Positions 9,120 through 20,612 of a stretch of 64,000 bases of DNA are shown piece after piece. Each line of letters opens with the position of its first letter. Within the stretch, counting starts at the first letter, position 1. Below the pieces are notes generated by a model that saw nothing but the letters and a program-made list of their open reading frames with translations, was not told the origin of the DNA and ran no database searches. The stretch is from Centrapalus pauciflorus (Eukaryota > Streptophyta > Magnoliopsida > Asterales > Asteraceae): positions 186,001 through 250,000 of the forward strand of contig JAANYP010002050.1 of NCBI GenBank assembly GCA_020465985.1, read 5' to 3'. The position numbers and the translations under genes were made by a program.

Positions 9120-11124
9120 TACATTCTGAATCTTGAACTGTAGAAGCTCTTCTTGCATAGCCTCAATCCAGGATAAATCTTTTAATGCTTCTGATGCCTT
9201 TTTAGGTTCCAATTGAGACATGAAACAGGCATTCTCAAAGGCAGCTAGACTGAGTTCAGAAACAGCTTGTTTAGCAGCAGCAGTCTCATTTTGAACCATT
9301 TTCCTTGTTTGTACAGGAGTGCTTGGATCACCCAGTATTTGATTGAGAGGGTGATACTTGTGTACTCTTAATGTAGGCTCTCTTTCTGTCTGAAAAGAGG
9401 ATCCAAGATTTGTATCATCTCCATCAGAACTAGTGAATGAATCAGTTTCTGGAACAGCATGACTTGAATCTGGGACTGTTTCCCTTTGTGTTGGAGCTGT
9501 TCTCTCAGGACTTGAGAGTGGCACTTCAGTGTCTCGATTTGTATCCTGTAAAGCATTCAGAACCCCTAGAGGGTCACATGACAGAAGTGGAAGAGTGACG
9601 TATTCATCCCATGTGGTTGAATCTGCAGCAGTTTGAAACTTTGTGCCAACAGCTTGAGAAATTGTATTGGCAGCATGAGAATTTGTGTTGGCAGCTTCAA
9701 ACCTGTATGCATCAGCTTCTGCAGTATACTCAACAAAGCTCAGAGAATTTGTTAGTGAATCCAAGTCAAACAACCATCAGGACCAGTGCCTTTGATATTT
9801 GCAGTATTTTCATTAAATTCAACATTGGCACTTTCTTCAATGGTTTTAGACACACTGTTATATACTCTATAGGCTTTGCTTTGAGTTGAGTATCCAACAA
9901 AGAATCCTTCTTCAGCCTTACTTTCAAATTTTCCTAAGTGAGTCTTAGTGTGAAGAATAGTACATGGGCATCCAATAGGTTTGAAGAAAGCTATTAGGGG
10001 ACTTCTGTTATGGAATAACTCATAGGGAGTTTTCCCTTGTGATTGGACAACCTGAACCCTATTCAGAACATAACAGGCTGTATTAACAGCTTCTGCCCAG
10101 AAAGTCATTGGCAGATTTGAATCAGCCAACATTGTTCTAGCAGCCTCAATTAATGTTCTGTTCTTTCTTTCAGCTACACCATTTTGCTGTGGTGTTCTTG
10201 GTGCACTAAATTGTCTAGCAATGCCTTTGGACTCACAGAAACTGTTTAGAATGTGATTTTTAAATTCAGTTCCATTGTCTTCTTATCACCTTAACTTTTG
10301 AGTTGGTTTGGTTTTCTATCTTAAGGATAAAAGACTTAACTAGCTCAGCAGTTTCATCTTTGAACCTAAGAAAGTAAACCCAAGTGAATCTGGTGAAATC
10401 ATCAACAATTACTAAACAGTAAGCCCTTTTATTTAAGCTCAAAACAGATGTTGGACCAAATAGATCCATATGAAGCAACTGAAGAACAGATGAGATTGAA
10501 TTTACTTCTTTGGCCTTATGAGAAGTTTTGTGTTGCTTGCCTTTAAGACATGCTACACAATGATCATCACAGATGAACTCCTTTTGTGGTAAGCCTCTTA
10601 CCAGATTCTTTTTGACTAAAACATTCATGGACTTGAAGTTCATGTGACACATTCTTCTATGCCAAAGAGCAGACTCATTGGATGATGCTTTGGATATCAA
10701 ACAGCTTAAAGTATTTGATTTAGATAAAAGATCTGTGTCCAGACAGTAAACATTATCCTTTCTTGGTGTTCTTAGTAAAACAAGATTTTCAGGAATTTTG
10801 AAATCGTTTGAAAGGACAATGCACTCAGAATCTGTAAACAGAACAATGTTTTGTTTGTCACAGATTTGAGAGACACTTAATAAATTGTACTTAAGCTGTT
10901 CAACATACAAAACATCATGGAATTTCATGTTGCCTGCATTCACAGTACCTTTACCTGTAACCTTACCTCCTTTTGAGTTGCCTCCAAATGCAACAAATCC
11001 TCCACCAAAGCCTTTGAAATTTGACAAGCACTCAGAATTGCCTGTCATGTGCCTAGAGCATCCACTGTCCAAATGCCATCTTGTTTTATGAGGAGACCTG
11101 TGGTTGCCCTACACAAATAACAGC
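9120..11124 (-). pseudogene. pol: Element A protease-integrase region of Pol
   Basis: Three minus-strand frames together give the front half of copia Pol. Near 11072-11040 is the protease site DSGCSRHMTG. Next comes the gag-pre-integrase zinc motif with LWHRRMCHMNF and a CVACLKGKQ sequence. The integrase core begins with HMDLFGP, and FWAEAVNTACYVLNR lies at about 10080-10130. A GYSTQSKAYRVYN-type motif follows at about 9860-9905, and finally the linker (DLSWIEAMQEELLQF) that precedes reverse transcriptase. Frames change near 11100, near 10265 (where the second integrase aspartate, normally in SDNGTEF, is disrupted by a small deletion) and near 9770. Not functional as it stands. Confidence 0.85.
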
Positions 11125-13804
11125 TCAGTCAGTAGTGGAGTAAACCCAAACCAAAGTGGTTTTGGGTTGGCCTTGCATATTGACATAACTAAACACTGTT
11201 TTTGACTTTTTATATTTTGTGAGATCTACTGATGGAGTTTTTGGATAGTATTTAGTGAGGATATGAGGTATCCAGTTATTTTGATCATCTTTTCTTCTAA
11301 CAGTCTCAGATGATTCACTAGCAGTTCCAGAATGATGCTTAACAGTCTGATCTGTGATTTTAGTGCTAACAGTTTCAGATTTTGTACTAACAGCTTTAGA
11401 ATTTGGCTTAGCAGTTTGATCTTTTGCATCAGCAGTTTGATCTGAGAATCTGTCCTTGACACACCATATTTGTTTAAAACTTGATTTAGGCTTTGCTAAA
11501 ACTTGTTTTTGATGTGTGGACTGCTTTTTATTAACTTTTGAAAGCCTGTGATCAATTGTTTTCTTTGGAACTGATGTGGAAGGTTTCACCTTTGAATGTT
11601 TTGGCTGAGTAGGATTTGATTTTGATTGATTCACAGTCTGTTTTGCAACAGCTAGTTTATAAAAACAATCCTTGGCCAAGTGATTCTTCCTGCCACAGTG
11701 AAAACACCTTTTGACAGTTTGAATTAGAGAACCAGATTTATCTAACAATTTCTGGTTCTTGTTCCTCTGATTTCCCCTTACCTGCTGTTGTTTGGGAAAC
11801 TTTTGAACACCATGCTTTTGACATGTGCAGACTGGAACATTCTTACCTTTTGTATTATTTTTTGAGGAAGATGCAGTGTTACAGTTAGAAAGTACAGAAA
11901 CTTGTGGAGTAGCATTGCATACACTCATCTTCTCTTTTCCTTTCTTACTAGGAGCTTGGATCTCTATGGGTGCACTCATTGTTTTGTGGTCATTGGGTGC
12001 TATACACTCACAGTCTCCTTTTTGAATCTGATCTTCTTTTGATTCAGGACTGTTATCAAGGATAGGATCTACAATCGTCATAGACTCATCTAGTGGTTCA
12101 TTGATAAGTCTATCAGCAACCTCACTCATTGGATGAATGTACTTGTTGTTGTATGGAGGTGGAGTAGCCCTATATCCTATACCTTCTTTGGGATTAACCT
12201 GAGATTTTACCCTATCTTTAAATTGGTCTTCCATTAGGTGTTCCAGCTTTTGATTTGCCAACTTAAAGTTACCTAGATCTATGTTAACAGATTCTAGTTT
12301 CTTATTAGCCTCTAACACCTTTTGTTCAGTCTCTTCTACCTTTTTATTCAGAGATTCTATTTTCTTATTTAGCTCCTTTTTCTCCCACTCATGATATGTT
12401 CTATCATATCCCATTTGAATCTCATTATCCTTATAATCATTGATCTGTTTTTCCAGATCTTCTATGGCTTGCATGTATTCATATCTCCTTTCTTCCATCT
12501 TAGCTAGAGTTTTGCACATGCTCTCATTATGATCTCTGTACTTTTTAACCATATTTTTGCATGATTGAGAGCAGAGTTTAGAATTTACCTCAGATGGTAG
12601 TTCAGTGGAGGAGACATTTGATGTTTCTGCCATTAGAGCTTGATTTTGAAATTCTTCCTCTGTCTGATCACTCCAGTCAAACACATTGTCTTCTTGGGAG
12701 ACAAGTGCTGTTGATGATGATGTCTGATTGGGCTGTGAAGTTCTTGATGACTGTTGACCTTGAGATCTACATTCTCTGGCAAAGTGACCAAGCTTATGAC
12801 ATTTATAGCATTCAACTTTTGATTTATCAAAAGCTGGTTTGCCTTCTGTTCTGGCTTGAAAGTTGGTCCTTCCAGTTCTTTTAAGAAACCTTTTGGCTCT
12901 CATGGTCAGCATTGCATGTTGCCACTTTAAATTCATCTCTTCAAGATCATCTGGATGACTTTGTTCCAAGTCCTCAACATTTAGAGCAAATAGTCCATCA
13001 TTGGCAACAAAAGCCTCATAGTGAACTTCTGTAGAATTGCCATCACCAGTGAACTTCAGTAGAATTGCCATCACCACCTGAAAAGGAATCACTGCTATTA
13101 GATTTATCAGAAGACAGAAGAGCAGTATTATGATTATAAGAAAAAGATTTCTTTTTAGCATCAATCTCAGTTTCAAACACTCTCAAACTGTTGTACAGAT
13201 CATCCAGTTCTGTCTCATCAAGAGTTTCTTTTGTTCTCCATTGGGCAGCATAAACTGTCCATTCTTCTCCAAGAGATCTGAGAAACTTTCTGTTGACTTC
13301 ATCTTGATCCAGGCTGACTTTTACACTTTCTAATTCACTTATCAGTTTGTTGAACCTGTCAAAGATTTGAGTAAGGTTTTCATTCTTGCCACCAGAAAAG
13401 TTCTCATACTGCTTTTTCAAAAGATCCTTTTGATTTCTCTTGGTACTGGCATTACCAGCAAATCTTTTCTCTAAAGCATTCCAAAGAGAATGAGCAGTAT
13501 AGAACTTTTTGAACTGATGTTGATAAGCATTAGGAATGGCTATTTGTAAAAGTGTAAGAGCTTTTACTTCATTCATTCTAGCCTTCCTTTCAAGTTCAGT
13601 TTTTGGAGGGGTTTTGACTGGTTTTCCCTCATCATCAAGTTCTGGATCAACTACAGGAGGAAATTCAACAGCTTCCCATATGGCATAGTCAATAAATTGG
13701 ATATGCTGTTGAATCCTGAGTTTCCACATCTCAAACTCAGTGGGCTTGAGCATAGGCACTTTGAGTCCCTGCCCAGATCCACTGCTGTTATTTTCAAATT
13801 CCAT
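11125..13804 (-). pseudogene. gag: Element A Gag, long form with coiled coil
   Basis: The start at 13804 (MEFENNSSGSG) opens a Gag with a copia UBN2-like capsid domain (FEMWKLRIQQHIQFIDYAIW, later LWNALEKRF). The frame runs to 13043, where a 28-bp tandem duplication shifts it. The second frame (to 11125) has a zinc knuckle CYKCHKLGHFAREC, about 130 residues of predicted coiled coil rich in K and E (KKYRDHNESMCKT through LEHLMEDQFKD), a GIGYRATPPPYNNKYIHP motif, and a second zinc knuckle CFHCGRKNHLAKDC in a basic Ser/Thr/Lys-rich tail. Elements B and C also have a long Gag with coiled coil, so this is a lineage trait. Only the duplication breaks the Gag; both halves are otherwise open. Confidence 0.85.
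13021..13076. repeat. 28-bp tandem duplication inside gag of A
   Basis: Positions 13021-13048 and 13049-13076 are the same 28 bases with one mismatch (gtgaacttct versus gtgaacttca at the start). Because 28 is not a multiple of three, the copy shifts the reading frame; the GDGNSTEVH peptide is coded in both frames around it. Confidence 0.95.
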
Positions 13805-13865
13805 AGCAAAAAGACTAAAAATTTAAAGAAAGTTTTCGACTTTGAAAAACAAAGAACGACCTGTG

Positions 13866-13877
13866 GCTCTGATACCA
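13866..13877 (-). other. Primer binding site of A (initiator Met tRNA)
   Basis: TGGTATCAGAGC on the minus strand, two bases inside the LTR edge at 13880. Confidence 0.9.
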
Positions 13878-13879
13878 CT

Positions 13880-14544
13880 TGTCAAGATCTAAAACTGAAT
13901 AACCAAGACTAACTGATTTGAATTTATCAGAGTATAAATCAATAATCTTGCTTTGAATCAAAGTTTAATTAAGAAGTTTGCGGAATAACACTTAATTATT
14001 TTAACAAAAACTTTCAGAATCAATAATGCATAAAACACAAGAAGTAGTAAAGACTGTTTGTATTGCTGAATTCAATGATTACAATCACCTCTAATCTGTT
14101 TGATTAGACGAAGAACACAGACTGTTCTTAGGGTTTTACAACCTTAGAGGCTTATGAAAACTTAATCAACAAAGCAATTACAGACTCAAATATGCAGAAA
14201 ACTCCTATGTAATAGAAAGACCTATTCTATGTATTTATATTGCTTCTTGATATGTTTCCTTGACGAACCATGACTTCTCTGATAGTAGATATGCTGGAAT
14301 CTTTGAGTATATATCTTTTCCTGAAAATCAGCACTTTCTGTTTATGAAACTGTTGAGCAGCTTGAATCACTTGACAGCATGAACAGAGCAGCTCGAGTTG
14401 ATTTACTCTGGCAGCTTGAACTTTTACACTGGCAGCTCGAGTTTCTTCAACTAGCAGCATGAACTTTGGATTTACATATAAACTCTACTAACAGTTTGAG
14501 AAGTCTAACTAACAGCTTGAATCTACTTAAACTATTTCCCAACA
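13880..14544 (-). repeat. Element A 5' LTR
   Basis: This is a 665-bp LTR. In element orientation it starts TGTTGGGAAATAG and ends GATCTTGACA, next to the primer site. TGTTGGGAA is a common copia LTR start. The partner LTR is off the window, so the outer edge at 14544 rests on this start motif and the change to a microsatellite directly after it. Confidence 0.8.
14345..14523. repeat. CAGCTTGAA motif cluster in LTR of A
   Basis: About eight irregularly spaced copies of a 9-bp motif lie within 180 bp: CAGCTTGAA, CAGCATGAA, CAGCTCGAG, CAGTTTGAG. The reverse complement TTCAAGCTG is also repeated in the LTRs of element C. Confidence 0.75.
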
Positions 14545-14609
14545 TGTTGTTGTTCTTGTTCTTCTTGTTTTTGTTGTTGTTGTTGTTGTTGTTGCTGCTG
14601 CTGCTGCTA
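14545..14609. repeat. Microsatellite (TGT/TTC then GTT then GCT)
   Basis: Imperfect trinucleotide runs of TGT and TTC pass into (GTT)n and then (GCT)n. It abuts the LTR of element A, so the element appears to have inserted at the edge of a simple repeat. Confidence 0.9.
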
Positions 14610-15151
14610 GTTTATTGACCCATGTGTTACATGTGTATACTTTACTAATTGTTATTCTTTTATAATATATAATTTAAATGATGCAAAAAAAAATATCAAT
14701 TGGTGTAAAAAATTATTAAATTGATAAAAAGTATAAAATTGAAAGTTATAGTATAAAGATACATAAAATTAACCTTTAAAAAAACTAATAAATGTAATCA
14801 CTTTTCTTTTATAATAAGTAATAATAATGAAAAATTAAAAGAATAAAAGTAGATTTTAAAACTTGTATACATCTTCTATAACACTGAAACATGTAATACT
14901 TAATTTAAATTTTAGAAAGCAGTAAATTTGTATAATTTTTTTGAATGAAAATATATGAAATATAAGAACGAAAAACTGTAATCAATTTGTCAACATTTCA
15001 TACTAAATATGATTTAACTAAAAAATAAATTTTATTATACTATATTAATAAATAAATATTAATGATAGAAAAATGTTTTAAAATATCAATTATACAGTCA
15101 GTAAAAAATAAATACAATTCTTAATATACATGTTATAAATTTGAAAAAATA
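14610..15151. other. AT-rich spacer without a gene
   Basis: Very AT-rich sequence with no credible ORF, RNA gene or repeat unit. It is the left flank of the locus into which B inserted, and should join the right flank at 42971. Confidence 0.7.
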
Positions 15152-15156
15152 TATAT
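15152..15156. repeat. Target site duplication TATAT, left copy (element B)
   Basis: TATAT stands directly before the LTR start TGTAAAATG; the same five bases follow the other LTR at 42971-42975. Confidence 0.9.
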
Positions 15157-15502
15157 TGTAAAATGTGTATTCTCGTATGATTCAGCACCTTTGATGATTT
15201 TTTCACACAACCCAAGAAGAAACAAGATCAATAATGGGGTTATGATGAAGAAGAGAAAAAGAATATTGAGAGCATATGAAGATGGTGGCTGCTGAAATGT
15301 ATTCAATATATTCAACCATGATTTTCAATAAAGCAAACCCTAGGAGCTTTATAGCTCCAATTAATTAACTATGGGGCATTGACACAATTGCCCCCTAGAC
15401 TTTTACATAGAAATAAATTACAAGGAAATAAATACAAAGCTAAATGCTAAGTAAATAATTATTACAAAATAACTCCATATGATCGAAATTAAATGTCTAA
15501 CA
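15157..15502 (-). repeat. Element B 3' LTR (left)
   Basis: This 346-bp LTR starts (element strand) TGTTAGACATTTAATTTCG and ends next to the TATAT duplication. It aligns end to end with 42625-42970. Confidence 0.95.
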
Positions 15503-15504
15503 AT

Positions 15505-15515
15505 CTCCCCCTTTT
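15505..15515 (-). other. Polypurine tract of B
   Basis: AAAAGGGGGAG on the minus strand, just inside the 3' LTR, is the usual plus-strand primer site of a retrotransposon. Confidence 0.9.
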
Positions 15516-15518
15516 CGA

Positions 15519-16414
15519 TCATTTAGGAGGTCCTGGAACTCTGGCATGATCAGTTGATTCTCGGAGTCGAAGGATGACGTCAAAGCGTCTGGTCACTTGT
15601 CTCATATGTAGCCTTTCGTTCAGGAGGTCAATGCCGCTGAGGGTATCCTGTATCTCCATTGGTGAGCATCTTTGTTCTGGATCTGGTTGAGCATCAAAAT
15701 GTTGAACTTTCTGAGTAAGCGATGCTCGAACCAATCTGAGTGTACCATCAGAGTAACATGGAAGATCCTCAAAGCGCATGTACCTTTTGTAGCCCTTGTA
15801 GTTGACAAAAATGACACCGGGGTCTCCAGAGAGTATAACTCTTTAGGCCGGATGGTGGGCTAGGAGGAAGCTGTCTTGTTCAGGTGCTCGTAGGCCCACT
15901 TTAACCAACACGCTCTCGATTGCCATTTGGAAGTCTCTGAGGCACATAATGATCGAGCGGCGGTTCATGCTTCGAACTAGGGCACCTACGGCAGTCATGT
16001 GCGAAAGACGTTTTCTGATATGCTTTTTTAAGCGGTTGAGTAAGAACTCAACGTCATCCACACTTATGAAGTCTAGGTCATTCTCCTAGAATTCCTCAAC
16101 CGTGCCATCTATTCTTTCTACCTAAAAGGCAGGATAGTAAACTTTGGCTCTTCTGCACATGGTTATGGTTAGGAGTTTCTTTATCTTTGATTTGGAGACT
16201 TTTGACCTCCTCTCCCTGAGCATTAGTTGATAGTATTCGGCCTGTTCAGCTTTGCTTACTTTTGTTAGTTCCATAAGAAGGCGTCTGCTGAAGGATCCAG
16301 GTTACTTTCAGAATACCATTTTAAATCTTTCTTCTAAATACGGGTTCTGAAATATCTCAGGGGGAAACTTCTGTAGAAATTCTTTAAGGCCCTGAATGGG
16401 GGGTTCTTCGATTT
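15519..16414 (-). pseudogene. Element B third ORF, C-terminal part (frameshifted)
   Basis: Downstream of the long frame ending at 16415, two short frames (15843-16061 and 15519-15779) remain. They encode a basic, Leu/Arg-rich helical segment (FLLNRLKKHIRKRL) and then a stretch with YSDGTLRLVRASL and RLHMRQVTRR. The matching place in element C (about 32380-32700) has a comparable segment with RASDLYKVDLRQL and LRQSSRWRAAIW, so I take this as the C-terminal domain of the same third-ORF protein. The resemblance is by eye and moderate. The region between the two frames is broken by at least two frame changes. Confidence 0.5.
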
Positions 16415-19003
16415 TCAGATTTTTTTAGCTTCAAGTAGTTTTATGATTGTCCCCCGCCGTTCTTGTCTCAGTTTTTCTTTTTCTTGAGAAGGAAGATTGT
16501 GTACCTCACCCTTTGAAAACTGACCTACCCAGTACAAGTCGTCTTTCCTATATTGACCAGGTCCTCCAGGAGTTTCATCAAAACAATCGACCCTCTTGGT
16601 TAGAGAAGACTCTGGATGTTCGGTTTGTTGGACTGGAGGAGGGCTTGGAGATCTTGAAGGGCTTAGGACTATATGGGATTCTTTGAGTGATGGGGGAGCT
16701 TGAATAGATGAAAATATTTCTTGTTGAGGGACTGGTGGTGGTGAGTTTAGGAAATCAAAGGAAGAGGATGAGGATTTTTTAGGTGGTTCTGGTTCAGGCT
16801 TAGGAATGATGAATGGTTCGCTGTCCTCAATATCGGAGTCTGAGTCAGAGACCAATATGATTTCAGCTTTCTCATGAGCGGGCTCGAACTCTACCATAGC
16901 TGTAATTGGATCCAGTGGTGCTGGACCCTCGAACATGGGCTCGTCTTCTATCATTAAGTATTCCTGAGCCTCCTGCATCTGTTCCCCTGACCCCTGAAAC
17001 TCTGTCCCTTCGGTCTCTGCTCCCCCTATGAGCAGCATTGGGTCCTCAGAATGAACTTTCTGTCTTTTCTCCCCCTCATGACGATCAGGGTCGTCCTGGT
17101 CGTCATGCTTTCTTTTTGGAGCCTCAGCCTGAGGATGGCACTAGAGTTCAATTACCGCAGACTCGAGGCGGTCCATTCTGGAATTTATCTGATCCTGGAC
17201 TTGTAGAATTAACCGTGTAAGCGCATCAATCTTGTCCGAGAGCTCTGCGAGTTGGTTTTGGGTAGAATGGGAGCCTGGTGGAGGGCCAGCTTCGGAAGCG
17301 ACACTCTTACCCTTTATAAGTGAGAGAAGGGCGGTGTGACGTTCCTCGGCAGCCTCCTGTTGGGCGTCCAGGTCAGCGCGGGTAATCACTCCGGCAGCAC
17401 GTAGAGCTGCCGTTAGCATCTCCAAGTTGATAAGGAGATGGCCGGAAGTGGATGGCGTTGATTGAGCCACTCCAGGTCTTCCTTCCGTCATTTCTGGCTC
17501 CTGTATAGGTAGCTCAGATCCGGAAGTTTGTGGAGCTGCCACGGAGGCAGCTCTTGGGGATGCCACGGAGGCATCGTGCGTTGTGTGTATTAGGGGGGAT
17601 GGAGTCGTGAAAGAAGGAAGTGCGGTCACTTGGGGAGGAGTGTGACCTCTTTCAACACCGCCACACTCCGAATGAGAGGGCGATGGTGTATGTGCAATAA
17701 CCCCGTGGAATGAAGTGGTCTCCCTTTGAGGGGAAACCAAGTGGGTGGTGGTGGTGATTTCGACCGTTGGACTGACGGTCTTATGGTGGGGAGTCCGGCT
17801 TATAGGGCTTCGGTCACCCTCGGATGTTATATCTATCGCTCACATGACAGAGACGGTTCGTTCTGAATCCGCCGCCTCTGCCGCCTCACCACCTTCTCCC
17901 TCTCTTACCAACACATGCTCCCTCTCACCGATTCCCACAGATTGTTGAACTTCTACCTGAGCTCCTTCAGCCTCACTCATGTTTGCCTCACCTTCGGATT
18001 GGCTAGTCTCAGTCGGTTCTGACTGAGACTCATCTGGATAAAACTCTTGAATGTACACCCTAACCCGTTCCAACCCCCTTGCCTGTAGCAGTAGTGATAA
18101 GGGAATTGTCATTATTGGCACTGTAGGGGCCCCCTTTGGCAAAGTTAGCTTTTGTATGGCCACAGTGGGGTAGACATCTGCTTCTGGACGTTCGTGGATG
18201 TCCTCATCATTATCCATTGCATACTGGATGATGAGCTGCAGAAACCGTTGGAGAGGAATGTACTTTCTGCCCTTTTTGGTTCCCCTCTCCACATAAACTC
18301 GACGCAATTCCTCGAAGAGGAAAGCAGCATAATCAACGTGTCGGTCAAAGGCAAAGTCGGTGAACATGGCTTATACCTGAGCCGATGCGGAGTCGTGGCC
18401 GGAGTGCTTCGCGGTGAAACACTTGTTGATAACATCAAAAAGGATCCGCCAGTGAGATTGTAGATTTTTAGTGCGGAAATCTGAGGGTTTTGAGAGAGGG
18501 CCATCATAACCCAGGGTTTGGATTTCAGCTAGGGTTTCGGGGATAAATGGGTTGGGATCAAACTGAATGCGGGTTGGTAGGAAGAATTCGGCGGGTAGGC
18601 GAAGGATATGGCATATGGCGGGTATGGTGATTTTGACTGGAACACAGTCGATGGTGGATGTAAAATGGGGTTCGGCGTCAGGAATATACTGCAATCGGTT
18701 CCAGAATTGTTGCAGATAAATCTGGGGAACAGCGATTGCGGTGGATAAGGCGTAACAGATGGGGTGGTGAATGAGGACATCGAATGCAAGGGTTTGGGGT
18801 TCTTTGGTTAGAATGGAAACGTCGAGCTGCCAGTTGTGTGGAATAAACTCGACAAACTCGGCGTTAGGAAAGATGGATTGTTCGGGTAGTTGTGCGTTAT
18901 TATTTGGGATGGGGGGATGGGCTATGGTGAGGTTAACAGCCGGTCCATCATCCTGCAAAGGTGCATCAAAGTTAGAATAAGGAGACTTTAAATGATAGGA
19001 CAT
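16415..19003 (-). pseudogene. Element B third ORF (accessory protein after pol)
   Basis: From ATG 19003 one frame runs about 860 codons to 16415, interrupted only by stops at 18371, 17840 and 17141. I do not recognise a named family. The first 300 residues look globular: HPICYAL at residues 80-86, then QQFWNRLQY, a KITIP motif and HILRLP, then MFTDFAFDRHVDYAAFLFEELRR after the first stop. The middle is Pro/Ser/Thr and Glu rich. Near 17160-17420 lies a helix-prone segment (LSDKIDALTRLILQVQDQIN) that could be a coiled coil, followed by an acidic Pro/Ser tail. No signal peptide or membrane segment is visible, so it does not look like a classical envelope protein. Element C has a related ORF in the same place. 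Confidence 0.7.
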
Positions 19004-19038
19004 TGATGTGAAGTCTAGATAAGTGTGAAATAGAAACC

Positions 19039-19133
19039 GTCTGATCTGTTTAGCATCGGGTCTTTATTAGTAGAATAAAATTCTACTAATAAAGTCCAAA
19101 GTCAATCGTTAAGAGACCGATGTTCAATCAGAC
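19039..19133. other. Two-tier foldback upstream of B third ORF
   Basis: The inner stem is perfect: 15 bp, 19062-19076 (CTTTATTAGTAGAAT) against 19080-19094 with loop AAA. An outer imperfect stem pairs GTCTGAT (19039-19045) with ATCAGAC (19127-19133) and GCATCGG (19053-19059) with CCGATGT (117-123 of the 19.0-kb block) with one mismatch. Confidence 0.8.
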
Positions 19134-19268
19134 TTTTTCACTCAAACACTAATCGTAACTCTAATCAATGGTGCACCGTAACGAAAATATTTTTGTATTT
19201 TTTAATTTAAAGAGAAAATGCAAAAATTGAAAAATTTTTAAGAATGCTAAGTGTTGGATTTTGGATGG

Positions 19269-19775
19269 TCCGAATTCGGATGAACAGTATCACCGAATTC
19301 GATCAGGACGAAATCCGGATGATGCATGAAATGGTATGTTAGGGGTCTGAATTCGGATGATGTGACATGATGGGCCGAATTCGGATGTGGTCCGAAATGC
19401 ATGTAAGTGGTGATGGGGATGTGAGTTGGTCCGAATTCGGATGGTGCATGAGCATGGTCCGAATTCGGATGTGGTGCGCATGGAATGTTATGTATGCAAT
19501 AATGACAAAGGACCAAACTCGGATGGAGACGGAATTCGGATCACATCCGAGTTCGGATGAACAGTGCTTTGGCTATCTTAGACTTAAATGAATTTTCAAA
19601 CTTTTGAAATTCCTTGAAGGACCGAATTCGGATCAATATAGACCGAATTCGGATCAACAGTGACCGAATTCGGATCTACAGTGACCGAATTCGGTTTTTG
19701 TAAGTTTGAAATTTTGAAAAAGTATACTAAGTCCATCATCCGAATTCGGATGATGGTCCGAACTCGGACATCCGA
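19269..19775. repeat. TCCGAATTCGGATG array in B, before third ORF
   Basis: About ten copies of CCGAATTCGGAT and variants lie in 500 bp, several followed by GAACAGT (19280, 19553, 19646, 19668). Just before the array is TAAGTGTTGGAT (19248-19260), the same bases that precede the array in the gypsy LTRs E and F. The orientation of that shared lead-in is plus, opposite to element B. Confidence 0.85.
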
Positions 19776-20192
19776 AATGCATGAGTGCAGTTAATGAGTT
19801 CATGCAAAAATAAACGTGAACAGTTAAAACTTAACAAAAATGCATGAAATTACAGATCCTAGTCTAAAAATACATAAGGAACATTTTATCTAACTACTAC
19901 TAAGTAAAAATACTACATTAAACTACCTAAAATGTATAAAAATAGAAAAGAAAAAAGAAGAAAAAAATGGAGAATCAAACACATAATATAAGACATTAAA
20001 AGCTAAACTAAAGTGAAAAGGAAGTTACCTGATGATGTCAAAGTAGGAAAATGCAAGAAAATCGAAAGATTATGATGTTCCAAAAGCTTGGAGATGGTGG
20101 ATATGGTGACCGGCGGTGGAGTCGACGAGAGAAAGAAGAAGAAAGAAGAAAACCTTGAAGTGGAAGAAATCCATTTGACCGATTGACCCGCC

Positions 20193-20202
20193 CATTTATA
20201 GG
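20193..20202 (-). promoter_or_regulatory. Internal TATA box of B, for third ORF
   Basis: CTATAAATGG on the minus strand lies 1.2 kb before the third-ORF ATG and about 165 bases before a good splice donor. It is followed by a CT-rich leader (TTCTTCTTTCTTCTTTCTC) typical of plant transcription starts. Element C has a TATA box at the equivalent place. Confidence 0.5.
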
Positions 20203-20607
20203 CGTGCTGGTCGGGTCCGGGTCAGAGAGAATCCGCGCCCCAAAGGATATGTGGGCCGCCGGAATGTTCACTTAGCACACACACACACAAATAAAAAAAA
20301 TTTTGGGCCTTAAAATTAATTCAACCAAGAATTGTTTTTAACAAATAAACAAAAATTTAGCCCATATTATTACTTCTTTTTGAGTTTTTCTTTGTAACAA
20401 CAAAATAAAATATTTTTTGTATTATCTTTTAGCATTTAAATTAAGATAAAAAAAACTAAAACAAAATAAAAAAAGCTAAAATATTTTTGGCTTTTTGATA
20501 ACTTTGAACAATTAAAATCTTTTTGGGATTTTCTGACCTATTAAATTAAACTTAAAATTAAATTAAAATATGACCAACCTAAAATTTGAAATTTAACTAC
20601 AAAAATT

Positions 20608-20612
20608 AAAAT
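20608..20612. repeat. Target site duplication AAAAT, left copy (element C)
   Basis: AAAAT precedes TGTTAGGCAT directly; AAAAT follows the right LTR at 34115-34119. Confidence 0.9.

Larger units (their letters stand above)
9120..14544 (-). mobile_element. Element A: Ty1/copia retrotransposon, 5' part
   Basis: This is the 5' half of a minus-strand copia element: LTR 13880-14544, primer site 13866-13877, gag 11125-13804, protease-integrase 9120-11124. It is continuous in meaning with 1-99 once element G is removed. The domain order protease, integrase, reverse transcriptase is diagnostic of copia. It is decayed by frameshifts and a 28-bp duplication. The 3' half, any third ORF and the second LTR are outside the window, so its age and target duplication cannot be measured. 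Confidence 0.92.
19015..20028 (-). other. Predicted 5'-leader intron of B third ORF
   Basis: On the minus strand CATCAG|GTAACTT (donor at 20028) follows the TATA box and a CT-rich leader. ATTTCACACTTATCTAG|A (acceptor at 19015) lies 11 bases before the ATG at 19003. The 1014-nt interval holds the palindrome array and a long foldback. This is predicted from sequence only. Confidence 0.4.

Noticed and set aside
9611..9889. Plus-strand ORFs inside element A
   Set aside because: They lie antisense to the copia Pol frames, which have clear domain matches; they are shadows.
19247..19591. ORFs rich in FGP, SEF and HPN repeats
   Set aside because: They are translations of the palindrome array in several frames, not proteins.
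20038..20271. 77-codon minus-strand ORF before the third ORF of B
   Set aside because: It overlaps the predicted TATA box, leader and donor, has no recognisable domain, and is better explained as leader sequence.
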